Part shown: in pieces, positions 17,690 through 26,796 of the stretch
Position numbering within the stretch: position 1 is the first letter of the stretch
Layout of the letters: each line of letters opens with the position of its first letter
Assembly: GCA_963807735.1 (NCBI GenBank)
Contig: CAWEDI010000024.1
Span: 496,001 to 560,000, forward strand
Source: Roseiarcus sp963807735
GTDB taxonomy: Bacteria; Pseudomonadota; Alphaproteobacteria; Rhizobiales; Beijerinckiaceae
DNA: 64,000 bases
Reading direction: 5' to 3'
Program-made: the position numbers and the translations under genes
Notes under the pieces: model-generated
Seen by the model: the letters and a program-made list of their open reading frames with translations, nothing else
Told to the model about the DNA's origin: nothing
Database searches by the model: none

Positions 17690-18616
17690 TCAATGCGCGG
17701 CTTCGACCTCCGCCAGAGTCGGCGGGTTCGAGCCCTTGCGCGTGCAGGTGATGGCGGAGGCGCAGGCGGCGAAATCAAGCCAGCCTGCGAGCTTTTCGCG
17801 CGTCGGCTTCGGCGCCGCGGACCCCAGCGCGCCGTCGCGATCCATCGCAAACAGCAGCGACGACATGAAGCTGTCGCCGGCGCCGACGGTGTCGACGACC
17901 TCGACCCGCCGCGGGGCGATCTGTAGCCGCTCCCCGCCAAGGTAGGCGATCGCGCCTTCGCCGCCGAGCGTGACGACGCAGAACTGCGGCCCCATGCCTG
18001 CCCAGGACTTCAGCGTGTCGTCGAGACCGCGGCCGGGATAGAGCCAGGCCAAATCCTCTTCGCTCGCCTTGATGAAGCTCGAAAGGCGCGCCTGCCGCTC
18101 GGCGAGACCGACCACGGCCGCGCGGTCCGGCGTAACGAGCGGCCGCACGTTGGGATCGAAGCTCGTCGAGGCCTGGGCGCGCGCCTCGCGCAGCGCCGCG
18201 ACCACATGCTCGCCGTGCCGCGAATCGAGCGCGCCGATCGAGCCGACATGCAGATGCCGCGCGCCGGCCGGCCAGACGACGGGAAACGGCCACGGCCCGT
18301 CGAACGCCGTAGCGTCGAGATAAAAGCTGTAGCGCGAGCCGGTTTGCGCCGTGCCGCGCATGACGAAGGCGAGCGTCGTCGGGCGCGCGTCGCGGGCCAG
18401 CAGCGACAGATCGACCCCCGCCTGGACCAAGGCGGCGGCGAGGTCTTCTCCGTTCGGGTCGGCGGAAAGCCGCGACACGAACGAGGCCCGTCCGCCGAGC
18501 CGCGCCAGACCGATGGCGACATTATACGGCGAGCCGCCTAGCACAGCGTCGTAGCGGCCGGCGGCCACGGGATCGGGGATCAAGTCGATGAGCGCCTCGC
18601 CCGAAATAAGGATCAT
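17690..18616 (-). CDS. PfkB-family sugar kinase (fructokinase-like)
   Basis: ATP-dependent sugar kinase of the ribokinase fold, 308 residues. It starts MILISGEALIDLIP, close to bacterial fructokinases, has GGSPYNVAIGLARLGG for substrate binding and ends with the catalytic VDTVGAGDSFMSSLL, where the aspartate is the general base. ATG 18616 is preferred because GGAGACGGG lies just upstream; an in-frame ATG at 18637 has a poor site. Fructose is the likeliest substrate from the N-terminus, but other hexoses cannot be excluded. Confidence 0.88.
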   Translation of the reverse strand: MILISGEALIDLIPDPVAAGRYDAVLGGSPYNVAIGLARLGGRASFVSRLSADPNGEDLAAALVQAGVDLSLLARDARPTTLAFVMRGTAQTGSRYSFYLDATAFDGPWPFPVVWPAGARHLHVGSIGALDSRHGEHVVAALREARAQASTSFDPNVRPLVTPDRAAVVGLAERQARLSSFIKASEEDLAWLYPGRGLDDTLKSWAGMGPQFCVVTLGGEGAIAYLGGERLQIAPRRVEVVDTVGAGDSFMSSLLFAMDRDGALGSAAPKPTREKLAGWLDFAACASAITCTRKGSNPPTLAEVEAAH

Positions 18617-18783
18617 GCCCGTCTCCGCAGGGTTCATGGCCCTATTAAGCGTTTTTGGCGGCGAAGGGGAAGGCGCCTGCGCCGAGGTTCGCCGGCGCGG
18701 CGTCGTGGCGTGAGAGGCTTGCGACCGGGCGGGCGCCGAACTATGGTCCGCGCGCCCTGAACGCCGCCGGCGTTTTCGGCTGT

Positions 18784-18858
18784 TGGGGCGTAGCCAAGTG
18801 GTAAGGCAGCGGATTTTGATTCCGCCATCCCCTGGTTCGAATCCAGGCGCCCCAGCCA
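18784..18858 (+). tRNA. tRNA-Gln (anticodon TTG)
   Basis: A 75-base cloverleaf with a 7-bp acceptor stem (TGGGGCG / CGCCCCA), discriminator G and an encoded CCA end. The anticodon stem GCGGA/TCCGC carries a TTTTGAT loop with TTG at positions 34-36, and the T arm reads CCTGG-TTCGAAT-CCAGG. It stands alone between the sugar kinase and the purine-catabolism operon. Confidence 0.96.
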
Positions 18859-18908
18859 GTGAAATCAACAGTTTAAGAGGCACGACCGGCGCCTGGGGGC
18901 GTTCCGGT

Positions 18909-20192
18909 TTACCCACGGGCGATCAGTATCGCCCGGAAATCGTTGACGTTGGTCAAGGTCGGGCCGGTGACGACGGAATCGCCCAGCGTTTCGAAGAACC
19001 GGTGCGCGTCGTTGTCGGCGAGACACGCCGCGGCATCGAGACCGCGTGCTCGGGCGCGGTCGAGCGTGTCGGGCGTCACGATCGCGCCCGCGATCTCCTC
19101 GGCGCCGTCGACGCCGTCGGTGTCGCCGGCGATGGCGAAGGTTCGGGGATCGCCGCGCAGCGCGAGCGCCAGGGCGAGCAGGAACTCGACGTTGCGGCCG
19201 CCGCGGCCGTTTCCGCGCATCGTGACTGTCGTTTCGCCGCCTGAAAGCAGCACGCACGGCGCCGCCGCCGGCTGTCCATAGCGGCGGACTTGCGCGGCCA
19301 TTCCCGCCATCACGCGCGCCACTTCGCGAGACTCGCCTTCAATCGAATCGCTCAATATCAACGGGGTGACGCCGGCCGCGCGCGCCACCGCCGTGGCGGC
19401 GAGCAGCGACATCTGCGGCGTCGCGATGATGGTCGCCGTCGCCCGCGCCAACCGGGGATCGCCGGGCTTCGGCGTCTCGTCGCGGCCGAGCGCCAGACGG
19501 TCGCGAACCACCGGCGACGGCGCGATGGCGTATTTCGCCAGCACCGCGCGGGCGTCGGCGAAGGTCGTCGGATCGGCCACCGTCGGTCCGGAGCCGATGA
19601 CGGCGACATCGTCTCCCGGCACATCGGAAATGAGCAACGTTTCGACGCGCGCCGGATGCGCCGCAGCGGCGAGGCGGCCGCCCTTGATGGCGCTAAGGTG
19701 CTTGCGCACGCAGTTCATCTCATCGATCGACGCCCCCGACGCCAACAGCGCGCGGTTGACCGCCTGCTTGTCGGCGAGGGTCAGGCCGGGGGCGGGCGCG
19801 GCCAGCAACGCCGAGGCGCCGCCGGAGATCAGCGCAACCACGAGATCGTCCTCGGTCAGGCCCTGCACGCATTCGAGCATGCGCCGCGCCGCGGTCTCGC
19901 CATGCGCGTCCGGGACGGGGTGCGAGGCTTCGACGATTTCAATCCGATCGCAGGCGACGGCGTGGCCGAAACGGGTGACGACGAGGCCCGAGAGCGGGCC
20001 GTCCCAGGCGCGCTCGAAGGCGCGCGCCATCGCCGCCGAGGCTTTGCCGGCGCCGACGACGATCGTGCGTCCGCGCGGGCGAGCCGGCAGACGGGCCGGC
20101 ACAATCGCTGCCGGGTCGGCGGCGGCGACGGCCGCGTCGAACAGGGCGCGCAGTAACCGCCTGTTGTCCATGTCCTGATGGCCGTCACTCAT
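18909..20192 (-). CDS. Glycerate 2-kinase (MOFRL/TtuD family)
   Basis: Phosphorylates D-glycerate to 2-phosphoglycerate, feeding glyoxylate carbon into glycolysis. The 427-residue protein has the two-domain structure of the family: an N-terminal part with VVGAGKASAAMA, VALISGGASALL and SGPTVADPTTF, and a C-terminal MOFRL domain with LLSGGETTVTMRG-GRGGRNVEF and AGDTDGVDGAEEIAGA. ATG 20192 follows GTGATCTCACA-type sequence 7 bases after the glxR stop, so it is the last gene of the gcl-hyi-glxR run. Its place supports use of glycerate from tartronate semialdehyde. Confidence 0.92.
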   Translation of the reverse strand: MSDGHQDMDNRRLLRALFDAAVAAADPAAIVPARLPARPRGRTIVVGAGKASAAMARAFERAWDGPLSGLVVTRFGHAVACDRIEIVEASHPVPDAHGETAARRMLECVQGLTEDDLVVALISGGASALLAAPAPGLTLADKQAVNRALLASGASIDEMNCVRKHLSAIKGGRLAAAAHPARVETLLISDVPGDDVAVIGSGPTVADPTTFADARAVLAKYAIAPSPVVRDRLALGRDETPKPGDPRLARATATIIATPQMSLLAATAVARAAGVTPLILSDSIEGESREVARVMAGMAAQVRRYGQPAAAPCVLLSGGETTVTMRGNGRGGRNVEFLLALALALRGDPRTFAIAGDTDGVDGAEEIAGAIVTPDTLDRARARGLDAAACLADNDAHRFFETLGDSVVTGPTLTNVNDFRAILIARG

Positions 20193-20199
20193 TGTGAGA

Positions 20200-21093
20200 T
20201 CACCCGTTGTTTGTCGACCCGACCTCGTGGCCTGCCAGGATTTCGAGGGCGCGCACCAGGGCGGAATGATCCTGCTTGGCGCCGCCGTGGGCAGAGCAGG
20301 CGTTGAACAACTCCTGCGTCGTCGCGGTGTTCGGCAGCGAGACGCCGAGCGCGCGCGCACTCGATAGCGCGAGGTTGAGGTCCTTCTGATGAAGCTCGAT
20401 GCGGAAGCCGGGATCGAAGGTGCGCTTGATCATCCGCTCGCCGTGCAACTCCAGAATACGCGAGGTCGCGAGCCCGCCCATCAGCGCGGCCCGCACTTTC
20501 GTGGGATCGGCGCCGGCGCGCGAGGCGAAGACGAGCGCCTCGGCGACCGCCTCGATCGTCAGCGCGACGACGATCTGGTTGGCGACCTTGCAAGTCTGCC
20601 CGTCGCCGTTCTCGCCGACCAGGGTGATGTTCTTGCCCATCGCCGCCAATAGCGGCTTGACGCGCTCGAACGCCGCCGGGGAGCCGCCGCACATGATCGA
20701 GAGCGTCGCGTTCTTGGCGCCGACCTCGCCGCCCGACACCGGCGCGTCGATATAATCGCAGCCGAGATCGCTTATCCGCTTGGCGAACTGTTTGGTGGCG
20801 ACGGGCGAGATCGAACTCATGTCGATTACGGTCTTGCCTGCGGAGAGCCCCGCCGCCACGCCGTTGACGCCGAACAGAATCTGTTCGACGTCGGGCGTGT
20901 CGGGCGCCATGACGATGACGAACTCGCTGCGTTGCGCGACCTCCGCGCCCGATTTGCAATCATGTCCCTTGCCGGCGAGCGTAGACGGCGTGCCGCTGCG
21001 CGTGAAAAGGCTCAACTCGTGCCCGGCGGCGATGAGATGTCCCGCCATGGGCGCGCCCATGACGCCCAAACCGATGAATCCGACTTTGCTCAT
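20200..21093 (-). CDS. glxR: Tartronate semialdehyde reductase (2-hydroxy-3-oxopropionate reductase)
   Basis: Reduces tartronate semialdehyde to D-glycerate with NAD(P)H. It is a 297-residue beta-hydroxyacid dehydrogenase with the Rossmann start GFIGLGVMGAPMAGHL, the substrate-binding DAPVSGGEVGA (about residues 122-132) and the catalytic lysine in CKVANQIVVAL (about 170). A helical dimer-forming C-terminal domain follows with HQKDLNLAL. It stands between hyi and glycerate kinase, as expected for the glycerate pathway. Confidence 0.93.
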   Translation of the reverse strand: MSKVGFIGLGVMGAPMAGHLIAAGHELSLFTRSGTPSTLAGKGHDCKSGAEVAQRSEFVIVMAPDTPDVEQILFGVNGVAAGLSAGKTVIDMSSISPVATKQFAKRISDLGCDYIDAPVSGGEVGAKNATLSIMCGGSPAAFERVKPLLAAMGKNITLVGENGDGQTCKVANQIVVALTIEAVAEALVFASRAGADPTKVRAALMGGLATSRILELHGERMIKRTFDPGFRIELHQKDLNLALSSARALGVSLPNTATTQELFNACSAHGGAKQDHSALVRALEILAGHEVGSTNNG

Positions 21094-21134
21094 GTCCTCA
21101 CGCCTTGTTTGTTATTTGAGCTTTAAGGTGAACC

Positions 21135-21246
21135 CGTCACGGCGAGCGAAGCGAAGCCGTCCATGGTTGTGAGATCGCCGGCTATCCTGATAGCACGCCT
21201 GCGGTTGCATGGATTGCTTCGTCGCTTCGCTCCTCGCAATGATGAC
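21135..21246. repeat. Imperfect inverted repeat of a dispersed intergenic family
   Basis: One arm holds GGCGAGCGAAGCGAAGCC and CCATGG; the other arm, about 70 bases on, holds CATGGATTGCTTCG and TCGCTTCGCTCCTCGCAAT. The arms pair imperfectly. The same GCGAGCGAAGCGA-GCC text recurs near 56620, and CTTCGCTAGCAATGAC near 35297, so this is a family of small non-coding repeats. It occupies the whole gap between glxR and hyi and might form a stable RNA structure inside the transcript. Confidence 0.7.
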
Positions 21247-21255
21247 CATTGACTC

Positions 21256-22038
21256 TCAGCTCGCTCTGAACCGGGCGAACCATCCGAGACCCTCCTGCGT
21301 CGTCGTCCTCGGCTTGTATTCGCAACCCACCCAGCCGGCGTAGCCGATCTCGTCGAGCTTGCGGAACAGGAAGTCGTAGTTGATCTCCCCCGTTCCGGGC
21401 TCGCCGCGTCCGGGGTTGTCTGCGATCTGCACATGCGGGATGCGCGGCAGCAGCGCTTGCAGGGTCGCGGCGAGTTCGCCCTCCGAGCGCTGCATGTGAT
21501 AGATGTCGTATTGCAGCCAAAGGTTGCTCTCGCCGATTTCGTCAAACAAGGCGAGGGTTTGGCTGCTCTTCGTCAGATAGAAGCCGGGCATGTCGTAGCC
21601 GTTGATCGGCTCGACGAGCAGCTTGATCCCGGCGTCCGCCAGCGCCTTGGCGGCGTAGCGCAGATTGCCGACGAGCGTCGATCTGATGCGTTTCTCGTCC
21701 GCGTCTTTCGGCGCGATCCCCACAAGGCAATTGAGCTGATCGCAACGGAGCGCCTGGGCGTAGCTGATCGCCGTCGCCACGCCCTCGCGGAATTCAGCCT
21801 CGCGGCCGGGAAGGCAGGCAATTCCCCGCTCGCCCTTGCCCCAATCGCCGGCGGGCAGATTGTGCAGAACTTGCGTCAGCCCGTGGCGCACGAGCCGCTC
21901 GGCGAGCGCCTCCTTGGGGTAGGGGTAGGGGAACAGATACTCCACGCCCTTGAACCCCGCTGCAGCGGCGGCGGCGAAGCGGTCAAGGAAATCGACCTCG
22001 TTGAACAACATCGTCAGGTTGGCGGCGAACTTGGGCAT
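21256..22038 (-). CDS. hyi: Hydroxypyruvate isomerase
   Basis: Interconverts hydroxypyruvate and tartronate semialdehyde. The 260-residue protein is a xylose-isomerase-like TIM barrel: it begins FAANLTMLFNEVDFLDRF, has GVEYLFPYPYP (strand 2), LLVEPINGYDMPGF with the metal-binding glutamate, WLQYDIYHMQ and HVQIADNPGRGEPGTGEINY near the C-terminus. It is 15 bases downstream of gcl. Residues and length match the Hyi/OtnI family, and the neighbours settle the assignment to glyoxylate metabolism. Confidence 0.92.
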   Translation of the reverse strand: MPKFAANLTMLFNEVDFLDRFAAAAAAGFKGVEYLFPYPYPKEALAERLVRHGLTQVLHNLPAGDWGKGERGIACLPGREAEFREGVATAISYAQALRCDQLNCLVGIAPKDADEKRIRSTLVGNLRYAAKALADAGIKLLVEPINGYDMPGFYLTKSSQTLALFDEIGESNLWLQYDIYHMQRSEGELAATLQALLPRIPHVQIADNPGRGEPGTGEINYDFLFRKLDEIGYAGWVGCEYKPRTTTQEGLGWFARFRAS

Positions 22039-22053
22039 GGTTGTCCTCGTCGG

Positions 22054-23829
22054 TTAGTCCAGCAGCGCGATGGCGGTCGGTGCGTCGGCGGCGCGCTGAG
22101 CAAGATCCTCGAATTCGGTGACCGCGTCGATCTCCGTTCCCATCGAGACATTGGTGACGCGCTCCAGGATCGCCTCGACCACGACGGGAACCCTATGTTC
22201 GGCCATCAGCCGCTTCGCCTCGACGAAGGCGTCGGCCAGCCGCTCGGGATCGGTGACGCGGATCGCCTTGCAGCCGAGCCCCTCGGCGACCTTGACATGA
22301 TCGACGCCATAGTTGCCGAGCTCCGGCGCGTTGACGTTTTCGAACGACAACTGAACGCAATAATCCATGTTGAAACCGCGTTGCGACTGCCGGATGAGGC
22401 CGAGATAGGAGTTGTTCACGACCACGTGGATGTAGGGCAGGTTGAACTGCGCCCCCACCGCCAGCTCCTCGATCATGAACTGGAAGTCGTAATCGCCGGA
22501 GATCGCCACCAGCTCGCAATCCGGGTCCGCCGCGCGCACGCCGAGCGTGGCGGGGATCGTCCAACCGAGAGGACCGGCCTGGCCGCAGTTGATCCAGTGG
22601 CGCGGCTCGTAGACATGCAGGAACTGCGCGGCCGCGATCTGCGACAGGCCGATGGTGGAGACATAACGAACGGACTTGCCGAACGCCTTGTTCATCTCCT
22701 CATAAACGCGCTGCGGCTTGATCGGCTTTTCCTCGAAATGCGTACGCCGCTGCATCGTCCGCTTGCGCTCGCGGCACTCAGCGACCCAGCCGCGCCGATC
22801 CTTCAGCACGCCGGACGCGCGCAGCGATTTCGCCGCCGCGATCAGCTCCTCCAAAGCCCAGCCGGCGTCCGAGGCGATGCCGAGATCGGGATTGAAGACA
22901 CGGCCGATCTGGGTCGGCTCGACGTCGATATGAACGAACTTGCGGCCTTTCGTATAGACGTCGACCGAACCCGTATGGCGATTGGCCCAGCGGTTGCCGA
23001 TCCCGAGCACGAAGTCGGAGGCGAGCATCGTCGCATTGCCATAGCGATGCGAGGTTTGCAGACCGACCATGCCCGCCATCAGCTCGTGATCGTCAGGGAT
23101 CGCCCCCCATCCCATCAGCGTCGGAATGACCGGCACGCCGGTCAACTCGGCGAATTCAACCAGCAGATCGGCGGCGTCGGCGTTGATGATTCCGCCGCCG
23201 GCGACGATCAACGGCCGCTCCGCGTCCTGCAGCATCGCCAGCGCCTTCTCGGCCTGCGCGCGCGTCGCCTTCGGCCGGTAGACCGGCAACGACTCGTAGG
23301 TTTCGATATCGAACTCGATCTCCCCCATCTGCACGTCGAACGGCAGATCGATCAGCACGGGGCCGGGGCGGCCGGAGCGCATCAGGTGGAACGCCTGCTG
23401 GAAGATGCGCGGAACCTGCGCCGACTCGCGCGCCATCACCGCCCATTTGGCGACCGGCTTGGCGATTTCGACGATCTCGACCGCCTGAAAGTCTTCCTTA
23501 TAGAGCCGCGCGCGCGGCGCCTGACCGGTGATGCAGAGGATGGGAATCGAATCCGCCGCCGCCGAGTAGAGGCCGGTAATCATGTCGGTGCCGGCCGGCC
23601 CGGAGGTGCCGATGCAAACGCCGATGTTGCCCGCCTTGGCGCGCGTGAAGCCTTCGGCCATGTGCGAGGCGCCTTCGACGTGGCGCGCCAGCACATGGTT
23701 GATGGCGTTGCGCCGACGCATCGCCGCGTAGAACGGGTTGATCGCCGCGCCCGGGACGCCGAAGGCTTTCGTCACGCCTTCCCGCTCCATCACCAACACC
23801 GCCGCTTCGGCCGCCGTCATCCGCGTCAT
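22054..23829 (-). CDS. gcl: Glyoxylate carboligase (tartronate-semialdehyde synthase)
   Basis: Thiamin-diphosphate enzyme that joins two glyoxylates to tartronate semialdehyde with loss of CO2. The 591-residue protein has the N-terminal pyrimidine-binding domain with AFGVPGAAINPFYAAM, where the usual catalytic glutamate is replaced by a hydrophobic residue as known for Gcl, the central FAD-binding domain (about 190-330) and the C-terminal diphosphate-binding motif ISGDYDFQFMIEEL...NNSYLG. It lies between the DUF3830 gene and hyi in one run. Confidence 0.95.
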   Translation of the reverse strand: MTRMTAAEAAVLVMEREGVTKAFGVPGAAINPFYAAMRRRNAINHVLARHVEGASHMAEGFTRAKAGNIGVCIGTSGPAGTDMITGLYSAAADSIPILCITGQAPRARLYKEDFQAVEIVEIAKPVAKWAVMARESAQVPRIFQQAFHLMRSGRPGPVLIDLPFDVQMGEIEFDIETYESLPVYRPKATRAQAEKALAMLQDAERPLIVAGGGIINADAADLLVEFAELTGVPVIPTLMGWGAIPDDHELMAGMVGLQTSHRYGNATMLASDFVLGIGNRWANRHTGSVDVYTKGRKFVHIDVEPTQIGRVFNPDLGIASDAGWALEELIAAAKSLRASGVLKDRRGWVAECRERKRTMQRRTHFEEKPIKPQRVYEEMNKAFGKSVRYVSTIGLSQIAAAQFLHVYEPRHWINCGQAGPLGWTIPATLGVRAADPDCELVAISGDYDFQFMIEELAVGAQFNLPYIHVVVNNSYLGLIRQSQRGFNMDYCVQLSFENVNAPELGNYGVDHVKVAEGLGCKAIRVTDPERLADAFVEAKRLMAEHRVPVVVEAILERVTNVSMGTEIDAVTEFEDLAQRAADAPTAIALLD

Positions 23830-23854
23830 GGTCGTGCTCCTTGTTCAGCGCCTG

Positions 23855-24268
23855 TCAGGCGATTTCGAAACGAATGTCCTGCTGACCCTCCAGAAGCGTC
23901 TTGCGCCCGAGCGCATAGATGTTCTCCAGACCTTCGGTCAGTGTCAAAAAGTGGTTGCCCGACAGCGGGCCGGCCTTCGAGGCGAAGGCGACGTGGCCAT
24001 AGGCGATGAGCAACTCCGTCTCGCTCACGCCGCCGGGATAAAGAATGACCTGACCCGGCGAAGGATAGCAGGTGTTGTTCTCGAAACCGACGCCGAAATC
24101 CATGTCGCCGAGTGGAACCCAAACGCCTTCGCCGCTCCAACGCACATGGATGATCTTGCTGACCAACGGCACGCGCTTGCGGAAGGCCGCGACGGTTTTC
24201 GGCGCCGCCTGCTCCTCGAAATGCCCCAGGAACGTGTAGGGCCCGGCGATCACTCTCACTTTGCTCAT
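23855..24268 (-). CDS. DUF3830 family protein, cyclophilin-like fold, function unknown
   Basis: A 137-residue cytosolic protein without signal peptide or membrane segment. Recognisable DUF3830 features are ETELLIAYG, FASKAGPLSGNHFLT and a mostly beta composition that fits the cyclophilin-like fold described for this family. It sits between the allantoate hydrolase (11 bases upstream) and gcl (25 bases downstream), inside the purine-to-glycerate operon. No enzyme for ureidoglycolate breakdown is seen in the window, so a role in ureide chemistry is possible, but nothing in the sequence proves it. Confidence 0.78.
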   Translation of the reverse strand: MSKVRVIAGPYTFLGHFEEQAAPKTVAAFRKRVPLVSKIIHVRWSGEGVWVPLGDMDFGVGFENNTCYPSPGQVILYPGGVSETELLIAYGHVAFASKAGPLSGNHFLTLTEGLENIYALGRKTLLEGQQDIRFEIA

Positions 24269-24279
24269 TTCCCTCTCCT

Positions 24280-25542
24280 TCAGGCTTGCTCAAGCGCCAG
24301 GCGCTCCACGAAATCGAGGAGAACCCGCGCGCCTGCATCGATGTCCTCCGGCGAGGCGTATTCGGCCGGGTTGTGGCTGACGCCGCCGCGACAGCGCACG
24401 AATAGCATGGCGAACGGGATGCGGCCGCCGAACCCCATCGGATCGTGACCCGCGCCGCTCGGCATGCGTCGCGGCGGCTGACCGTGGCGGACGAGCGAGT
24501 CGGCGAGCCGCGCAGACAGCACGGCGTCGCAGGGCGCGGCGGGCGCTTCGTAGCTGATCTCGGCGCGCGCCTTGAGGCCGCGCCGGCGCGCGATCGCTTC
24601 GACCTCGGCGACGATGTCGGCGATCGCCGCCTTGCGCGACGCATCGTCGGGCGCGCGCACGTCGAGGGTGAAGGCGACCACGCCAGGAATGGTGTTGGTC
24701 GCGGGATGGGAGATCTCCAATTGCCCGATCGTCGCCACCAGGTCCGCCTCGGCCAGCGCCCGGCGTTCGATCGCCAGCTCCATCTCCGCCGCGGCGGCGA
24801 GCGCGTCGTGGCGCAGGTTCATCGGAACCGCGCCCGCGTGCGCGCTCTCGCCGACGACGGTGATGCGGCCTCGGCTGGCGCCGTTGATCGCGGTGACGAC
24901 GGCGAGCGACAATCCCTCGGCTTCCAGCGCTGGTCCCTGCTCGATGTGCATTTCGAGATAGCCGACGATGTCGGCGCGGGCGCGGGCTTCGGCGGGGATG
25001 CCAGCGGGATCGCAACCGAAGGCTTCGAGCGCCTCGCGACGGGTGACGCCGGAGGAGTCGCGCTCGTCGAGCATCGCCGGATCGAACCGTCCGGCGAGCG
25101 CGCGCGAGCCGCCGAGCGCCGAGGGAAACCGGACGCCCTCCTCGTCGCCGAACGCCACGACCTCGATGGCGAAGGGCGGCCTGCGGCCGAGCCGATGAAG
25201 CGCGGCGACGATCTCGATCGCGGCGACCACGCCGAGATTGCCGTCGTATCTTCCGGCGTCGCGCACGGTGTCGATATGCGACCCGAGCAGCAAGGTCTTG
25301 GCGCTTGCACGGTTCGCTTCGTAGCGGCCGACGACGTTGCCGACCGCATCGATCCGCGCCGACATGCCGGCCTCGCGCATCCAGCCCATCACCAGATCCG
25401 CCGCCTTGCGATGCGCGGGGCTGAGATAGAGCCTAGTCAGCGCGCCGTGCTCGTCGGTGACCGCGGCGAGCTCTGTGAGACGCGCGACGATCGCCTCGCC
25501 CATCGCGATGGGCTCGCAGGCGGGAAGTGGTTTCCTCTTCAT
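24280..25542 (-). CDS. Allantoate amidohydrolase / Zn-dependent M20 amidase
   Basis: Releases ammonia and CO2 from allantoate (AllC) or opens N-carbamoyl amino acids (HyuC); neighbouring urate oxidase favours allantoate. The 420-residue protein is an M20/ArgE-type binuclear zinc hydrolase: LLGSHIDTVRDAGRYDGNLG (first zinc ligands), FGDEEGVRFPSALGGSRAL (catalytic glutamate), EMHIEQGPALE, and the late GAGHDPMGFGG. A lid/dimer domain lies about residues 215-330. ATG 25542 overlaps the puuD stop (ATGA), indicating coupling to urate oxidation. Confidence 0.88.
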   Translation of the reverse strand: MKRKPLPACEPIAMGEAIVARLTELAAVTDEHGALTRLYLSPAHRKAADLVMGWMREAGMSARIDAVGNVVGRYEANRASAKTLLLGSHIDTVRDAGRYDGNLGVVAAIEIVAALHRLGRRPPFAIEVVAFGDEEGVRFPSALGGSRALAGRFDPAMLDERDSSGVTRREALEAFGCDPAGIPAEARARADIVGYLEMHIEQGPALEAEGLSLAVVTAINGASRGRITVVGESAHAGAVPMNLRHDALAAAAEMELAIERRALAEADLVATIGQLEISHPATNTIPGVVAFTLDVRAPDDASRKAAIADIVAEVEAIARRRGLKARAEISYEAPAAPCDAVLSARLADSLVRHGQPPRRMPSGAGHDPMGFGGRIPFAMLFVRCRGGVSHNPAEYASPEDIDAGARVLLDFVERLALEQA

Positions 25543-26756
25543 GGAAGCGAGGCCCATTTGACAATCAACTTTCGTTCGTCGTCGGTCATTTCGGTGATGT
25601 TGTTCGGCGGCATCGCATTGGTGAGACCGGCGAATAGGCCGACCCGGCTTCGGTTGCGCTCGATCGCCTCGGGCGTGTCGAGCACGACGCCTTTCGGCGC
25701 GACGCTCAGGCCCTCCCAGCTCGGCTCCGGGGCGTGGCACATGGAGCAGCGCGACGTCACCACATCCGCCACGTTCTGCGGCGCTTGAGGGGCTCCGGCG
25801 ATCGCCGCCGCTTCGGGCAGTGGCGCGAGCCCGAGCTGCTCGCGAGCGATCGGCGCGGCGCCGGCCGAGATCAGCAGGGCAAAGGCGACGCAGGCCGCCG
25901 ACACGCCCCAGGCCCACCAAAGATTGCCGCCGCCGGCGTGCCGCACGTTGTAGAAGTGACGGACCAGCGCGCCCGCGATGAGGACCAGCGCGACGATCAC
26001 AAAGGCGAAGGACGAAGTGTAGACGAGCGGGAAGTGGGTCGACAACATCAGGAACAGGACTGGCAAGGTCAGATAATTGTTGTGCGTCGAGCGCGTCTTG
26101 GCCTGCTTGCCGAACGCCGGGTTGGGTTCGCGTCCGCCGACGAGATCGGCGATCACCTTGCGCTGGTTGGGCATGATGTTGAAGAACACGTTGCCGACCA
26201 TCATCGTGCCCATGAGCGCGCCGGTGTGAATGAGCGCGCCGCGGCCGGAGTAGATGTGCTGGTAGATCCAGGCCATCCCCACCACATAGGCGAAGCCGAC
26301 GCCGGCGAGCGCCATTTCGTTCTTGGCGAGCGGCGAACGCACCAGGCCGTCGTAGACCAGCCAACCGACGATGAGCGAGCCGATCCCGATCGCCGCCGCT
26401 GTGCGCGGTGAGAGCGCCATCACGGACGGGTTAACGAGGAACAGGTCGGCGCCGAGATAGTAGATCCACACCAGCAGCGCGAAGCCGCTGAGCCACGTCA
26501 CGTAGGCCTGCCACTTGTGCCAGATCAGCTCTTCGGGAAGCCGCTCGGGCGCCACCAGATACTTGCGCACCTGATAGAAGCCGCCGCCGTGCACCTCCCA
26601 AGCTTCGCCGCCCTTGCCTTTGGGGATTTCGCCGATCGGCTTGATCGCGGCGTCGAGATGCATGAAATAAAACGAGGAGCCGATCCAGGCGACCCCCGCG
26701 ACGATATGGGTCCAGCGCAGCAGCAGCGAGCCCCATTCGTACAAGACCGTTCCCAT
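25539..26756 (-). CDS. puuD: Membrane-bound urate oxidase with C-terminal cytochrome c domain
   Basis: Oxidises urate to 5-hydroxyisourate, passing electrons to the respiratory chain rather than forming peroxide. The 405-residue protein has about eight membrane helices in a urate-oxidase N-domain (HIVAGVAWIGSSFYFMHLD at residues 17-35; NVFFNIMPNQRKVI in the middle) and a C-terminal class I cytochrome c domain with SRCSMCHAPEP (about 333-343) and a late MPPNNITEM with the axial methionine. It is first in the leftward operon and divergent from a LysR gene. Confidence 0.93.
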   Translation of the reverse strand: MGTVLYEWGSLLLRWTHIVAGVAWIGSSFYFMHLDAAIKPIGEIPKGKGGEAWEVHGGGFYQVRKYLVAPERLPEELIWHKWQAYVTWLSGFALLVWIYYLGADLFLVNPSVMALSPRTAAAIGIGSLIVGWLVYDGLVRSPLAKNEMALAGVGFAYVVGMAWIYQHIYSGRGALIHTGALMGTMMVGNVFFNIMPNQRKVIADLVGGREPNPAFGKQAKTRSTHNNYLTLPVLFLMLSTHFPLVYTSSFAFVIVALVLIAGALVRHFYNVRHAGGGNLWWAWGVSAACVAFALLISAGAAPIAREQLGLAPLPEAAAIAGAPQAPQNVADVVTSRCSMCHAPEPSWEGLSVAPKGVVLDTPEAIERNRSRVGLFAGLTNAMPPNNITEMTDDERKLIVKWASLP

Positions 26757-26796
26757 CGGCGAATTCCTCCCGGATTTTGCTTCTCCGCGATCATTG

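Noticed and set aside
21433..24009. 858-codon open frame antisense to gcl and hyi
   Set aside because: Covers two recognisable enzymes on the other strand and encodes low-complexity His/Arg-rich sequence; a composition artefact.
26280..26364. A start near 26364 for the allantoate hydrolase, making a 694-residue protein
   Set aside because: The extra N-terminus overlaps puuD and is Arg-rich shadow sequence; ATG 25542 overlaps the puuD stop and gives the family's normal length.
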